A stretch of 64,000 nucleotides of DNA from Paenibacillus beijingensis (GCF_000961095.1 NZ_CP011058.1:4367501-4431500), one strand, 5' to 3'; counted from the first letter of the stretch, positions 51,750 through 61,001 are shown. Made by a program: numbers and translations. The notes: a model not told the origin generated them from the letters alone.

Positions 51750-51877
51750 CATTGCAGCTTTCTCGTTCGCTTCGGTCAAAAAATCGCGCTTAAAAAAAAG
51801 CAATGTACCCGATAAGTATATTTATCGGCTCTGCATGAATAAATTATTTGACGCAGTAGTCGTTTTCTTAACGGGTG

Positions 51878-51886
51878 TGCTATAAT
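51878..51886 (+). promoter_or_regulatory. Extended -10 promoter of acsA
   Basis: TGCTATAAT (TG at 51878-51879, TATAAT 51881-51886). The nearest TTGACG (51848) is too far away (27 bp) to be its -35. Confidence 0.6.
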
Positions 51887-51920
51887 GGCAGTGACGTGTT
51901 TTTATTTTTTCACCACGATA

Positions 51921-51934
51921 TGAAAGCGTATTCG
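51921..51934 (+). promoter_or_regulatory. cre-like operator before acsA
   Basis: TGAAAGCGTATTCG matches TGWAANCGNTNWCA at 10 of 12 fixed positions. It lies about 35 bp after the -10 box, which fits repression by CcpA as a roadblock. acsA is a known CcpA target in B. subtilis. Confidence 0.6.
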
Positions 51935-51977
51935 TAAATCTAGTAAAATATGATACGAAGACGGAAGGTGATCTAGC

Positions 51978-53699
51978 ATGTCAGTTGATAATCAGAAAGT
52001 ATTTTTGGTAGCGGTTCCATCTCCAAATATGCCCAATTATGAGCAGGAGGCAGCCCAATTCGACTGGAAGGAGATCGAGAAGCGGTTCACCTGGCATGAA
52101 ACCGGAAAAGTGAACATGGCCTATGAAGCGATCGACCGCCATGTCCGGGACGGAAAAGGGGGGAAAGTTGCGTTATATTACAGCGATAGCAAACGTGACG
52201 AAATTTATACGTTTCAGCAATTGAGCGCGCTTTCAAACCGCTTTGCCAATGTGCTCCGCAAATTGGGAGTGGTCAAGGGGGAGCGTCTGTTTATTTTTAT
52301 GCCGCGAATGCCGGAGCTGTATATCAGTTTGCTTGGATCGTTAAAAACGGGCGTTATCGTAGGGCCCCTTTTCGAAGCGTTTATGGAAACGGCGGTGAAA
52401 GACCGGCTGGAGGATAGTGGCGCTTCGGTCATCGTTACGACCCCGGCTCTGCTCCCTCGTATCAAACGCGATGAGCTTCCTGAGCTGAAGCATATTATCG
52501 TCGTCGGCAGCCCGTCCGGGGAAGCAGGCGTTATTTCGTATGAACGCGAAATGGAAGCCGCTTCAGATGAAGCGGAACCGGAATGGCTCGGCCGCGAGGA
52601 TGGACTGATCATTCATTATACATCGGGTTCGACCGGGAAGCCGAAAGGCGTTTATCACGTGCAGAACGCCATGATACAGCATTATTTTACCGGGCATGTC
52701 GTGCTAGATCTGAAGGAAGACGATATCTACTGGTGCACGGCGGACCCCGGGTGGGTTACCGGGACATCCTATGGGATCTTTGCACCGTGGCTTAATGGTG
52801 CGACCAATGTCGTGCGCGGAGGCCGCTTCAGTCCGCAGGACTGGTACGGCACGCTGCAAAAATATGGCGTCACTGTCTGGTACAGCGCGCCGACCGCTTT
52901 CCGGATGCTGATGGCCGCCGGAGACGACGTCGTCTACGAATTTGATCTTTCCCGCCTGCGGCATATACTAAGTGTCGGTGAACCGCTCAATCCCGAAGTG
53001 ATCCGCTGGGGACAACGAGTGTACGGCAGGCCTATTCACGACACATGGTGGATGACCGAGACGGGAGCCCAGTTGATCTGCAATTATCCGTGCATGGAAA
53101 TTAAGCCAGGTTCCATGGGAAGGCCGCTGCCGGGAATTAAAGCCGCGATTCTCGACGATGCCGGCAATGTTTTGCCGCCGTACCAGATGGGAAATTTGGC
53201 TGTTGCGACCTCGTGGCCGTCCATGATGCGCGCAATCTGGAACAACCCGGCCAAATACGAACAATATTTCCACATTCCGGGTTGGTATATATCCGGCGAT
53301 TCCGCTTATCTGGATGAGGACGGCTACTTCTGGTTTCAGGGCAGAATCGACGACGTGATCAACACTTCCGGCGAACGGGTCGGACCGTTTGAGGTGGAGA
53401 GCAAGCTGGTGGAGCATCCGGCAGTGGCAGAAGCCGGGGTCATCGGCAAGCCGGATCCGGTCCGCGGCGAGATCATTAAAGCGTTCATTTCGCTGCGGGA
53501 AGGATACCAGCCTTCAGATGCGCTGAAGCTGCAAATTTCAAAATTTGTGAAAGAAGGATTATCGGCGCATGCCTCCCCGCGGGAAATCGAGTTCCGGGAT
53601 AAACTTCCAAAGACCCGCAGTGGTAAAATTATGCGGCGCGTATTGAAGGCATGGGAGTTGAATCTGCCGACAGGGGACATATCCACGATCGAGGACTAA
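51978..53699 (+). CDS. acsA: Acetyl-CoA synthetase (acetate-CoA ligase)
   Basis: The 573-residue ANL-superfamily enzyme activates acetate to acetyl-CoA with ATP. The P-loop YTSGSTGKPKGVYH, the HDTWWMTETGAQ motif, WYISGDSAYLDEDGYFWFQG and the hinge/acetylation motif LPKTRSGKIMRR with its regulatory lysine are all intact. GAAGGTG lies before ATG 51978. It stands alone, preceded by a cre-like site and followed by a bidirectional terminator. Confidence 0.95.
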   Translation: MSVDNQKVFLVAVPSPNMPNYEQEAAQFDWKEIEKRFTWHETGKVNMAYEAIDRHVRDGKGGKVALYYSDSKRDEIYTFQQLSALSNRFANVLRKLGVVKGERLFIFMPRMPELYISLLGSLKTGVIVGPLFEAFMETAVKDRLEDSGASVIVTTPALLPRIKRDELPELKHIIVVGSPSGEAGVISYEREMEAASDEAEPEWLGREDGLIIHYTSGSTGKPKGVYHVQNAMIQHYFTGHVVLDLKEDDIYWCTADPGWVTGTSYGIFAPWLNGATNVVRGGRFSPQDWYGTLQKYGVTVWYSAPTAFRMLMAAGDDVVYEFDLSRLRHILSVGEPLNPEVIRWGQRVYGRPIHDTWWMTETGAQLICNYPCMEIKPGSMGRPLPGIKAAILDDAGNVLPPYQMGNLAVATSWPSMMRAIWNNPAKYEQYFHIPGWYISGDSAYLDEDGYFWFQGRIDDVINTSGERVGPFEVESKLVEHPAVAEAGVIGKPDPVRGEIIKAFISLREGYQPSDALKLQISKFVKEGLSAHASPREIEFRDKLPKTRSGKIMRRVLKAWELNLPTGDISTIED

Positions 53700-53716
53700 C
53701 GTTATCCCGCAAATAA

Positions 53717-53771
53717 AAACCTCCAAGCAGTGGAACGCGCTTAAGCTGGCGTTCCGTCTGCTTGGAGGTTT
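53717..53771. terminator. Bidirectional terminator between acsA and the PBP gene
   Basis: AAACCTCCAAGCAG (53717-53730) pairs with CTGCTTGGAGGTTT (53758-53771), with an inner GGAACGC/GCGTTCC stem. Confidence 0.92.
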
Positions 53772-53786
53772 ACTGTTTGCAAAATA

Positions 53787-56705
53787 TTATGGCGTCGTAA
53801 CCGGCGGAATGACTTGTTCCTCGATTGGAGGCAAGTCACCGGCACCGGCGTCGCCGGGAGCCGTCTCGCCGGAAGGCGTTTCACCCGGATTCGCATCGCC
53901 CGGAAGGCCCGGTGTCGACGCGCTGCCCGGAGGAGCGGTTTCCGCTCCCGCAGTGCCGTTCGAGCTTCCGGGAAGGACGCTTCCGCCGCCGACAATCAGG
54001 CTTGGAGCCGATTCCCTGCCCGCGACGTCAACCGCCGTGACATAATAGCCGGCCCCAAAGGCGGGCGAGCTGTCCGTAAAGGACTGGGAATCTCCTGCGA
54101 GCACGGAACTTCCGTATTTCGCGAATGAGCCGCCTTCAGACCGGTAAAGACGGTAACCGACAACATCATTTTCCGGATTGGCCGCGAAAATGATGCGGCT
54201 TGCGCCGCTGCCCGGCTCGAGGGCGACGCCGGACGGGGCCGAAGGAGCGGCGCCGTCATCGGCGCGCGGATCCGTCTTGGAAGGCGCGTCTTCACCGGCG
54301 TCCGCCGGCACAAAGACCGACATCGGCCGCCGGCTTGCGGCAGGCAGCTTGGCCTGGGCGTTCTGAATTTCATCCATCAGCTCGGCGAGCGACTGCTCCC
54401 GCTTAATGACGATTTTCGTACGCACCATATCGGGCGGCGTCGATTGCTGCGGCACATAGTTAATGCCGTTATAGGTAATATAAGGAGAATCAACGAGCAC
54501 ATCGTCGGTTTCGGTCGGCAAATACTTTTTGTTAAACCAGTCGGTGACGTTAAGACCGGCATCCCGGGTCAGCTTGCTTGGCAGCTTGCCGCTGACGCTC
54601 GATACCGTCGCCTTGACAATGCCTTCCGGCTGGGTGAATTCATTGGTCTTAAACAGCTCCGGACGGTCCTTCACTGCTTCGTTCATAATAAGCGACCAAA
54701 TGGAACGCGCCCTTGCGCGGCCGGCTTTGGACAGCGTATTGACCTGCTCCTTATATCCGGACCATACGCCGAGCGTAATGTCCGGCGTGTAGCCCATAAA
54801 CCAGACATCGCCGTAATCTTGTGTCGATCCCGTCTTGCCGGCGATCGGAATTTTCCCGTAAGCGTCGAAGGACGACGTCAGGCTGTGTCCCGTTCCCCGC
54901 GAATCGGAAATGACCGTGCGCAGCATGTCGGTCATCAGGAAAGCGGTCTGCTCGGAATAGACGCGCTTTGGATTCGCTTTGTGCTCGTAAACGGTATTTC
55001 CTTTCGCATCGGTAATTTTGCTTATCATATAAGCGTCATTGAAGACGCCCATGTTCGGAATCGTTCCGAACGCATTCGTCAGTTCCTCGACGGAGACGCC
55101 TTTGCTTAAGCCCCCGATAACGCCGGTTTGGGCGTATTCGTCCTGCGGCTGCAGTGTCGTAATGCCTAAGGAGCGGGTAAAATTCCAGGCGCTGTCGATT
55201 TTTACCTTGTACAGGAACAGCTTGAGCGCCGGAATGTTAAGGGAACGGTTGAGCGCCTCCCGCGCCGTCACGAGACCGCTGAACTTCTTGTTGACGTTCA
55301 TCGGAATGTGAAAGCCTTTTTGCCCGTCCTTCAATACGATCGGCGAATCGTCGATCACGCCGCCCGGCTGGATCAAACCTTGCTCCAGCGCAGGCAAATA
55401 AGCGGCGATCGGCTTCATGGTGGAGCCCGGCTGGCGTGTCATTTGGGTGGCGTAGTTCATTTGCTCCGTATTGAAATCGCGCCCTTCAAGCATGCCGAGA
55501 ATGGCGCCCGTCTTATGATCGAGCATGACGGCGGCGATTTGCTCAAGCCCTTTCGTTTTGCTGTAAGGGGAGAAGTTATCCGGATTGCTGCCGATCATGC
55601 GCATGTCGTTGTAAATTTTTTTATCTACGGTCGTGTAAATCCGGTAACCGGAACGCAGCAGCTGTTCCCTCATATTGTTGACAAGCTCGCTGTTTTCGAC
55701 TTTGCCGAGATCAGCTTCGGTCAGCTTCGGATTTTTTTGCAGCACGAGCAGCTTGGCGGCTTCGCGTTCCGTCTCCAGCATCAGATAAGGGAACGTGTTG
55801 TAAGCTTTTTCGCGGTGCGGAGCGAGCGTGCTCTTAATATCGAACTTAAGCGCCTCGTCATATTGGCTTTGGGTAATCCGGCCCGTCTCCAGCATGCGGG
55901 AGAGCACGACGTGCTGGCGCTCCAGCGCCCTGTTGAAGCCTTTTGGATTGAACTGACCTTTGCCGTCAAAGGCCGAGTAGACCGAAGGAAGCTGGGGGAG
56001 ACCGGCCAAATAGGCGGATTGGGCAATATTCAGCTTATGTAGGTCGCTAATGTTGAAAACACCAAGCGCCGCCGATTTGATCCCGTACAGGTTATAACCC
56101 GACGAACCGTTGCCGAACGGCATTTTGTTCAAGTAAGCCGACAAAATCTCGTCCTTGGTCATGTAACGTTCCATGCGGAGCGCCAGAAAAATTTCTTTCA
56201 CTTTGCGGCTGTCCGTCTTGTCCAAGCTTAAGAAAACCCGTCGTGCGACCTGCTGCGTCAGCGTGCTTCCGCCGGTCTGCTGGCTTTCGTTCAGCAGCTT
56301 CTGCTTGACGGCGCGCGCGAAGCCTTTGTAATCGATGCCGATATGGTTGTAAAAATTGCTGTCTTCCGTTGAAATGAGTGCGTCGATAACCGACCCAGGC
56401 ACATCCTTCAGATCAACCAGCCGCCGGTCCTCTTCCGTACGCAGCTGCCCGACCGGTGTGATCCCGTCGTTAAAAAATACGAAACCCGTCAACGCATTTT
56501 CGTTCATTTTCTCATCCATAAAGGAGCCGGACCGGACCGGATCTTCCTTCACGAGAGCGGCTACGTAACCGGAGGCGACGCCGCCGACAAAGAGAAAGCC
56601 GAGAATGCCGAAAATAAAGAGCCACTTGATGGTTATGAGCGTCACGACGCCGAACGTACGCCATTTACTGTGTCCGTTCGATGGTTGTTGACGTTCTTCT
56701 TCCAT
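53787..56705 (-). CDS. Bifunctional class A penicillin-binding protein with fibronectin III tail
   Basis: 972 residues from ATG 56705 (MEEERQQPSNGHSKWRTFGV), GGAGG 10 nt upstream. The domains are: a membrane anchor (about 20-50); a GT51 glycosyltransferase with EDSNFYNHIGIDYKGFARA (about 113); and a transpeptidase with TRQPGSTMKPI (active Ser about 426), SLN in ALNRSLNIPAL and KTGSTQDYGDVW (about 625). A fibronectin type III module follows (about 818-900; PENDVVGYRLYRSEGG, FGAGYYVTAVDVAGRESAPS), then a Pro/Gly-rich tail. It builds and cross-links peptidoglycan (PBP1-type). Confidence 0.94.
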   Translation of the reverse strand: MEEERQQPSNGHSKWRTFGVVTLITIKWLFIFGILGFLFVGGVASGYVAALVKEDPVRSGSFMDEKMNENALTGFVFFNDGITPVGQLRTEEDRRLVDLKDVPGSVIDALISTEDSNFYNHIGIDYKGFARAVKQKLLNESQQTGGSTLTQQVARRVFLSLDKTDSRKVKEIFLALRMERYMTKDEILSAYLNKMPFGNGSSGYNLYGIKSAALGVFNISDLHKLNIAQSAYLAGLPQLPSVYSAFDGKGQFNPKGFNRALERQHVVLSRMLETGRITQSQYDEALKFDIKSTLAPHREKAYNTFPYLMLETEREAAKLLVLQKNPKLTEADLGKVENSELVNNMREQLLRSGYRIYTTVDKKIYNDMRMIGSNPDNFSPYSKTKGLEQIAAVMLDHKTGAILGMLEGRDFNTEQMNYATQMTRQPGSTMKPIAAYLPALEQGLIQPGGVIDDSPIVLKDGQKGFHIPMNVNKKFSGLVTAREALNRSLNIPALKLFLYKVKIDSAWNFTRSLGITTLQPQDEYAQTGVIGGLSKGVSVEELTNAFGTIPNMGVFNDAYMISKITDAKGNTVYEHKANPKRVYSEQTAFLMTDMLRTVISDSRGTGHSLTSSFDAYGKIPIAGKTGSTQDYGDVWFMGYTPDITLGVWSGYKEQVNTLSKAGRARARSIWSLIMNEAVKDRPELFKTNEFTQPEGIVKATVSSVSGKLPSKLTRDAGLNVTDWFNKKYLPTETDDVLVDSPYITYNGINYVPQQSTPPDMVRTKIVIKREQSLAELMDEIQNAQAKLPAASRRPMSVFVPADAGEDAPSKTDPRADDGAAPSAPSGVALEPGSGASRIIFAANPENDVVGYRLYRSEGGSFAKYGSSVLAGDSQSFTDSSPAFGAGYYVTAVDVAGRESAPSLIVGGGSVLPGSSNGTAGAETAPPGSASTPGLPGDANPGETPSGETAPGDAGAGDLPPIEEQVIPPVTTP

Positions 56706-56829
56706 AAATTTGATTCCTCCTCTAAGGTAAACAGAGTTATTATAACATAATTCGATGTGCCAAAGCAGTTCGGTGCCTATTTTGTCTTTATTTGGCGATC
56801 TTTTTTTGCACGGGGGCGATAAACGAGGT

Positions 56830-56859
56830 TTGACTCGGCATTGATTTTTGTGATATAAC
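56830..56859 (+). promoter_or_regulatory. Promoter of the tyrS T-box transcript
   Basis: TTGACT (56830-56835), 18 bp, TATAAC (56854-56859). Confidence 0.7.
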
Positions 56860-56865
56860 TTTTGC

Positions 56866-57161
56866 AAGTATACATATCGCTATCGCTATGACGGGCACAA
56901 GTAGTACTGCGAACGACGCTTTCAGAGAACCGGTGGACGGTGCGAACCGGTACGCGGCGCAGCATGAATTACCGCCTTGAGCTGAACGGGGGAAAGCGGG
57001 CCGGTCCCACTGGGGGCAGTGTCCGGCCGGTAGCCCGTTTCCGGAAGCATCCGCTTCCGTTATCAATAATGAAGTGAGAGCCTAATCTGCCCCGGCAGCG
57101 GCTCTAACGAGGGTGGTACCGCGAGCAAATCCTTCTCGTCCCTTGAGACGAGCGAAGGATT
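56866..57161 (+). ncRNA. Tyrosine T-box riboswitch with terminator
   Basis: Stem I contains the AGAGAACCGGTGG and GTGCGAACCGGT parts typical of T-boxes. The specifier region TGAATTACC offers the Tyr codon TAC at 56970-56972. The T-box sequence AGGGTGGTACCGCG lies at 57110-57123, and the terminator AATCCTTCTCGTC (57128-57140) / GACGAGCGAAGGATT (57147-57161) ends in T. Uncharged tRNA-Tyr pairs with the specifier and T-box and prevents termination, which raises tyrS expression. Confidence 0.93.
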
Positions 57162-57209
57162 TTTTGTGTTTTCATCAGATCATCATGGAACGGAAAGGGA
57201 AGAGAATAA

Positions 57210-58472
57210 ATGTCACAGGAAAAATTTAACGAGCTGACTGCCGAGCAGCAGCAGGAAGTGGAACGCCAGCTGGACATCATCCGGCGCGGCGTAGTGGAAA
57301 TCGTGCCGGAAGAGGAGATGAGAGCAAAGATCGTCAAATCCGTTGCTACCGGCAAGCCGCTTAAAATCAAGCTCGGACTCGATCCGTCGGCGCCGGACAT
57401 TCATGTCGGACATACGGTCGTGCTGCACAAGCTGCGCCAGTTCCAGATGCTCGGCCACGAAGTCAATCTGCTGATCGGCGACTTTACGGGACGGATCGGC
57501 GATCCGACCGGCAAATCGGAAACGCGCAAGCAGCTGACCGAAGAAGATGTGAAACGCAATGCCGAAACGTACAAGAAGCAAATTTACAAAATATTGGATC
57601 CTGAGCGTACAAAAGTTTGCTACAACTCGGAGTGGCTGGCGCCGCTTACGTTCGCGGATGTCGTATCGCTTTCCGCCAAAGTGACGGTTGCGCGCATGCT
57701 CGAGCGGGACGACTTTACGAAGCGTTACCAGTCCGGACAGCCGATCAGCATCCACGAGTTTTTCTATCCGCTTATGCAGGGCTACGATTCGGTCGCGCTG
57801 GAGTCGGACGTGGAGCTGGGCGGAACCGACCAGAAGTTCAACCTGCTGATGGGCCGGACGCTGCAAAAAGAGTACGGCAAACCGTCTCAGGTCGCCATCA
57901 TGACGCCGATCATCGAAGGTCTGGACGGCGTGCAGAAAATGAGCAAAAGCCTCGGCAACTATATCGGAATCGACGAGGAGCCAAACGAAATATACGGCAA
58001 AGCAATGTCGATTCCGGACGAACTGATGCTCAAATATTATGAGCTTGCAACCGATATCGGCAACAACGAGCTGGCGGCGCTGCGGGAAGGGCTCGCTTCC
58101 GGAGCCGTTCATCCGCGCGATGCGAAGATGCGTCTTGCCTGCACGTTCGTCCGCATGTTCCATGGGGAAGAGGCGGGAGCCGCCGCTGAGCAGCATTTTG
58201 TGACCGTGTTTCAGCAGCGGGCGCTGCCGACCGACTTGGAAGACGCGCCGCTCGCCGCTTCGGAGCTGGAGGACGGGGGAATCCGGATCGTCCGGCTGCT
58301 GACGGCGCTCGGCCTGCAATCGTCGGGCAGCGAGGCGCGCCGCAGCGTCCAGCAGGGCGCGGTGAAGCTGAACGAAGAGAAAATAACCGATCCGAATGCC
58401 GATGTCCGTCCCGCCGACGGCGACGTGCTTCAGGTCGGCAAACGCAAAATCGTCCGCATCAAACTGGTATGA
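57210..58472 (+). CDS. tyrS: Tyrosyl-tRNA synthetase
   Basis: The 420-residue class Ic synthetase has DIHVGHTVVLHKL (the HIGH motif), LGGTDQKFNLLMGR and KMSKSLGNYIGI (KMSKS). A C-terminal S4-like RNA-binding domain (about 350-420; QSSGSEARRSVQQGAVKLNE) is present. The HVGH-type opening and length suggest the TyrZ-like group rather than the classic TyrS of B. subtilis, although this distinction is only tentative. It is controlled by the T-box in front of it. Confidence 0.96.
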   Translation: MSQEKFNELTAEQQQEVERQLDIIRRGVVEIVPEEEMRAKIVKSVATGKPLKIKLGLDPSAPDIHVGHTVVLHKLRQFQMLGHEVNLLIGDFTGRIGDPTGKSETRKQLTEEDVKRNAETYKKQIYKILDPERTKVCYNSEWLAPLTFADVVSLSAKVTVARMLERDDFTKRYQSGQPISIHEFFYPLMQGYDSVALESDVELGGTDQKFNLLMGRTLQKEYGKPSQVAIMTPIIEGLDGVQKMSKSLGNYIGIDEEPNEIYGKAMSIPDELMLKYYELATDIGNNELAALREGLASGAVHPRDAKMRLACTFVRMFHGEEAGAAAEQHFVTVFQQRALPTDLEDAPLAASELEDGGIRIVRLLTALGLQSSGSEARRSVQQGAVKLNEEKITDPNADVRPADGDVLQVGKRKIVRIKLV

Positions 58473-58481
58473 CGCATCGGA

Positions 58482-58516
58482 AAAGTCCGCCTTCCGTCAG
58501 GAGGCGGGCTTTTTCC
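58482..58516 (+). terminator. Terminator of tyrS
   Basis: GTCCGCCTTCC (58485-58495), loop GTCA, GGAGGCGGGC (58500-58509), then TTTTT. Confidence 0.88.
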
Positions 58517-58635
58517 TATTTTCGGTTCAATCGGAAATTTCGGATTGGCCTTTTATCTCAGGTACTTTACGATGTCGGACGGCTTCGGATCGTTCCCGCT
58601 ATTTGGTTCGGTATTTCAATAATATGGTTTAGTTG

Positions 58636-58661
58636 TGAAACTTTTCTGTAAACGAGACGTA
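58636..58661 (+). promoter_or_regulatory. Sigma-W promoter of the NfeD/flotillin operon
   Basis: TGAAAC (58636-58641), exactly 16 bp, CGTA (58658-58661): a perfect fit to the ECF sigma-W consensus. In B. subtilis the matching yuaF-floT operon is a sigma-W target. Confidence 0.87.
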
Positions 58662-58712
58662 TAAAAATAGGAGTTCGTAAACAGTGTTTAGGGGAAATGG
58701 GGGGAGTTAAGG

Positions 58713-59249
58713 TTGGAAACGCTGTTCTTATCCTGTCTGTTCGTCGGGATTTTGTATGCGCTCGTCAGCGTCGTGCTCGGCGATTGGATCGGAATGGCAT
58801 TTGACGGAGCATTCGACTTTTTATCTCTCGACGGGCACCATTGGTTCCAGCCGGTAACGCTGGCGGGCGCGGTCACCGTGTTTGGAGGCTCGGGATTGCT
58901 TCTGGAACGGTACACCTCTCTTAGTTCCGGTTCCACAGTTATCATTTCGCTGCTTATAGCGGCCGTATCGGCGCTGGCTATCTTTTTCTTTTACGTGAAA
59001 CCAATGGAAAACAGCGAGAATTCGAGCGGCTATTCCATGAAAGAGCTGGCCGGAAAAGTGGGGGAGGTGCTTGTGGCCATCCCTGCCCATGGGTGCGGCG
59101 AAGTGCTCGTTAAAGTCGGGGCGGGTAATACGAATCATATCGCCGAGAGCTTCGACGGCGTTCCGATTCCTTCGGGAGCGAAAATCGTCGTCATCGAGGT
59201 GAAACAGGGTGCGCTCTTCGTTTCGGAGTTTAAGACGGACCTGGAGTGA
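58713..59249 (+). CDS. yuaF: NfeD-like membrane protein (YuaF type)
   Basis: 178 residues start at TTG 58713 (METLFLSCLFVGILYALVSV) with GGGGGAG upstream. Three hydrophobic segments occupy about residues 3-25, 45-65 and 72-95. A C-terminal OB-fold domain follows (KVGEVLVAIPAHGCGEVLVK, PIPSGAKIVVIEVKQGALFV), the hallmark of NfeD proteins that pair with flotillins. It is followed by floT after 73 bp and shares the sigma-W promoter. Confidence 0.9.
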   Translation: METLFLSCLFVGILYALVSVVLGDWIGMAFDGAFDFLSLDGHHWFQPVTLAGAVTVFGGSGLLLERYTSLSSGSTVIISLLIAAVSALAIFFFYVKPMENSENSSGYSMKELAGKVGEVLVAIPAHGCGEVLVKVGAGNTNHIAESFDGVPIPSGAKIVVIEVKQGALFVSEFKTDLE

Positions 59250-59322
59250 GCGCTTGAACGGAAGTCTGCGATCGCTGCAAATGAATTGGTAAAATTGTAC
59301 ATACGCGAAGGGAGCGAATTTC

Positions 59323-60822
59323 ATGCCGGATTTTCTCGTTATTCCATCGGTAGTCGTAGGGGTTCTGATCGTGTTGGGGCTTGCTTTTTGGGCCCGCTAC
59401 AAGACGGTCAGTCCCGATGAAGCCATGATTGTGACCGGCTCCTTTCTTGGCAGCCGCAATGTGTCGGCGGATGAATCCGGACGGCGCATCAAAATCGTGC
59501 GCGGCGGAGGCGCATTTATTTTGCCGGTGTTCCAAAAAGCCGAATTTTTGTCGCTGCTCTCCCATAAGCTGGACGTCTCGACCCCGGAAGTGTACACGGA
59601 GCAAGGCGTACCGGTAATCGCGGATGGAGTGGCCATCATCAAAATCGGAGGTTCCGTCGAAGACGTGGCCACCGCGGCAGAGCAGTTTATGGGCAAACCG
59701 ATCGAAGCGCTCAAGGGCGAGGCCCAGGAAGTGCTTGAAGGCCATCTGCGGGCCATTTTGGGAACGATGACCGTGGAAGAGGTGTATCGCAATCGGGACC
59801 GTTTCGCCCAGGAGGTGCAAAGCGTAGCCGCCAAAGATTTGAAAAAAATGGGGCTGCAGATCGTTTCCTTCACCATCAAGGATCTTCGCGACAAGCACGG
59901 CTATCTGGAAGCGCTCGGCAAGCCGCGCATTGCCGCCGTCAAGCGGGATGCCGATATCGCCGAAGCCGAAGCGGTCCGCGACGCCCGGATCCAGAAGGCG
60001 CGCGCCGAAGAGGAAGGGCAGAAGGCAGAGCTGCTGCGCGATACGAACATCGCCGAGGCGAGCAAGGAGAAGGAGCTGAAGGTGGCTGCTTTCAAGCGCG
60101 ATCAGGATACGGCGAAGGCGGAAGCCGACCAGGCTTACTTTATTCAGGAAGCCCGCGCCAAGCAAAGCGTCGTCGAGGAGCAGATGAAGGTCGAGATCGT
60201 CCGCAAGGAGCGGGAAATCGACCTGGAAGCGAAAGAGATTTTGCGGCGCGAAAAGCAGTACGATGCGGAAGTGAAGAAAAAAGCCGATGCGGACCGTTAC
60301 GCCGTCGTGCAGGCGGCGGAAGCGGAGAAAGCGAAACAGCTGTTCGAAGCCGACGCGCTGCAGTACCGGATCGAGGCGGAAGCGAAAGCGATAGCCGAGC
60401 AGAAGCGGCTGGAAGGCCTCGCGATTGCCGATGCGGAGCGCGCCAAAGGTACGGCCGAAGCCGAAGTGGTCCGGCTGCGCGGCCTTGCCGAAGCGGAAGC
60501 GAAAGAGAAGCTCGCCCAGGCGTTCGAGAAGTTCGGGGAAGCGGCCGTGCTTGACATTATTGTGAAAATGCTGCCTGAGCTTGCCGGCAAGGTGGCCGAA
60601 CCGATCAAAGGCATCGACAAGCTGACCGTTGTCGATACGGGGCATGGGGAAGGCGCGGCACGGCTGAGCAACTATGTAACGTCGCTGATGGCGACGGCGC
60701 CGGAAATGCTGCGAAGCGTCTCCGGAATCGATGTGAACGCGCTGATGAAAGGATTAACGTCCAAAGCGGTCCCTGCGGTCCCGGCTGCGCCGGCTCCGCT
60801 TCCGGTGGCGAAAGCGGATTAA
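59323..60822 (+). CDS. floT: Flotillin (YuaG type)
   Basis: The 499-residue protein has an N-terminal membrane helix (about 5-25) and a band 7/SPFH domain (about 25-200; VISFTIKDLRDKHGYLEALG is typical). A long Ala/Glu/Lys-rich coiled coil with many EAEA and AEA repeats spans about 205-400, and a C-terminal oligomerisation part (FGEAAVLDIIVKMLPELAGK) follows. Flotillins organise ordered membrane zones and respond to envelope stress. The stop codon is directly followed by a hairpin repeat of the 1182 family. Confidence 0.95.
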   Translation: MPDFLVIPSVVVGVLIVLGLAFWARYKTVSPDEAMIVTGSFLGSRNVSADESGRRIKIVRGGGAFILPVFQKAEFLSLLSHKLDVSTPEVYTEQGVPVIADGVAIIKIGGSVEDVATAAEQFMGKPIEALKGEAQEVLEGHLRAILGTMTVEEVYRNRDRFAQEVQSVAAKDLKKMGLQIVSFTIKDLRDKHGYLEALGKPRIAAVKRDADIAEAEAVRDARIQKARAEEEGQKAELLRDTNIAEASKEKELKVAAFKRDQDTAKAEADQAYFIQEARAKQSVVEEQMKVEIVRKEREIDLEAKEILRREKQYDAEVKKKADADRYAVVQAAEAEKAKQLFEADALQYRIEAEAKAIAEQKRLEGLAIADAERAKGTAEAEVVRLRGLAEAEAKEKLAQAFEKFGEAAVLDIIVKMLPELAGKVAEPIKGIDKLTVVDTGHGEGAARLSNYVTSLMATAPEMLRSVSGIDVNALMKGLTSKAVPAVPAAPAPLPVAKAD

Positions 60823-60858
60823 AGGTTTTGCCGGAGGCAAAACCACTTCGTAAGCATA
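60823..60858 (-). repeat. Single hairpin repeat behind floT
   Basis: On the minus strand: TATGCTTACGAAGTG, then GGTTTTGCC, TCC, GGCAAAACC and T, ending at the base after the floT stop. The stem is 9 bp (60824-60832 with 60836-60844). It is the same family as at 1182, here opposite to the flanking gene and not next to a start codon. Confidence 0.85.
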
Positions 60859-60970
60859 GACTTAAATGGCTGAAACAGCTGCGGCCCTGTTCAAGGAACC
60901 GGCAGATAACGGAAAAACAGGATAGACAAAGGTGTCGTGAACCCTTCTCAACTTGGGGCAGACGGCAAAA

Positions 60971-61001
60971 AAACCCCCGCGGATTTGATCCGCGGGGGTT
61001 T
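60971..61001. terminator. Bidirectional terminator between floT and rpsD
   Basis: AAACCCCCGCGGAT (60971-60984), loop TTG, ATCCGCGGGGGTTT (60988-61001), with A and T runs on the two sides. Confidence 0.93.

Noticed and set aside
51848..51886. TTGACG as -35 of the acsA promoter
   Set aside because: The distance to TATAAT is 27 bp, too long for sigma-A; an extended -10 promoter is the better reading.
59230..60645. A 471-codon minus-strand frame rich in Phe, Leu and Arg
   Set aside because: Antisense shadow of the flotillin coiled coil.
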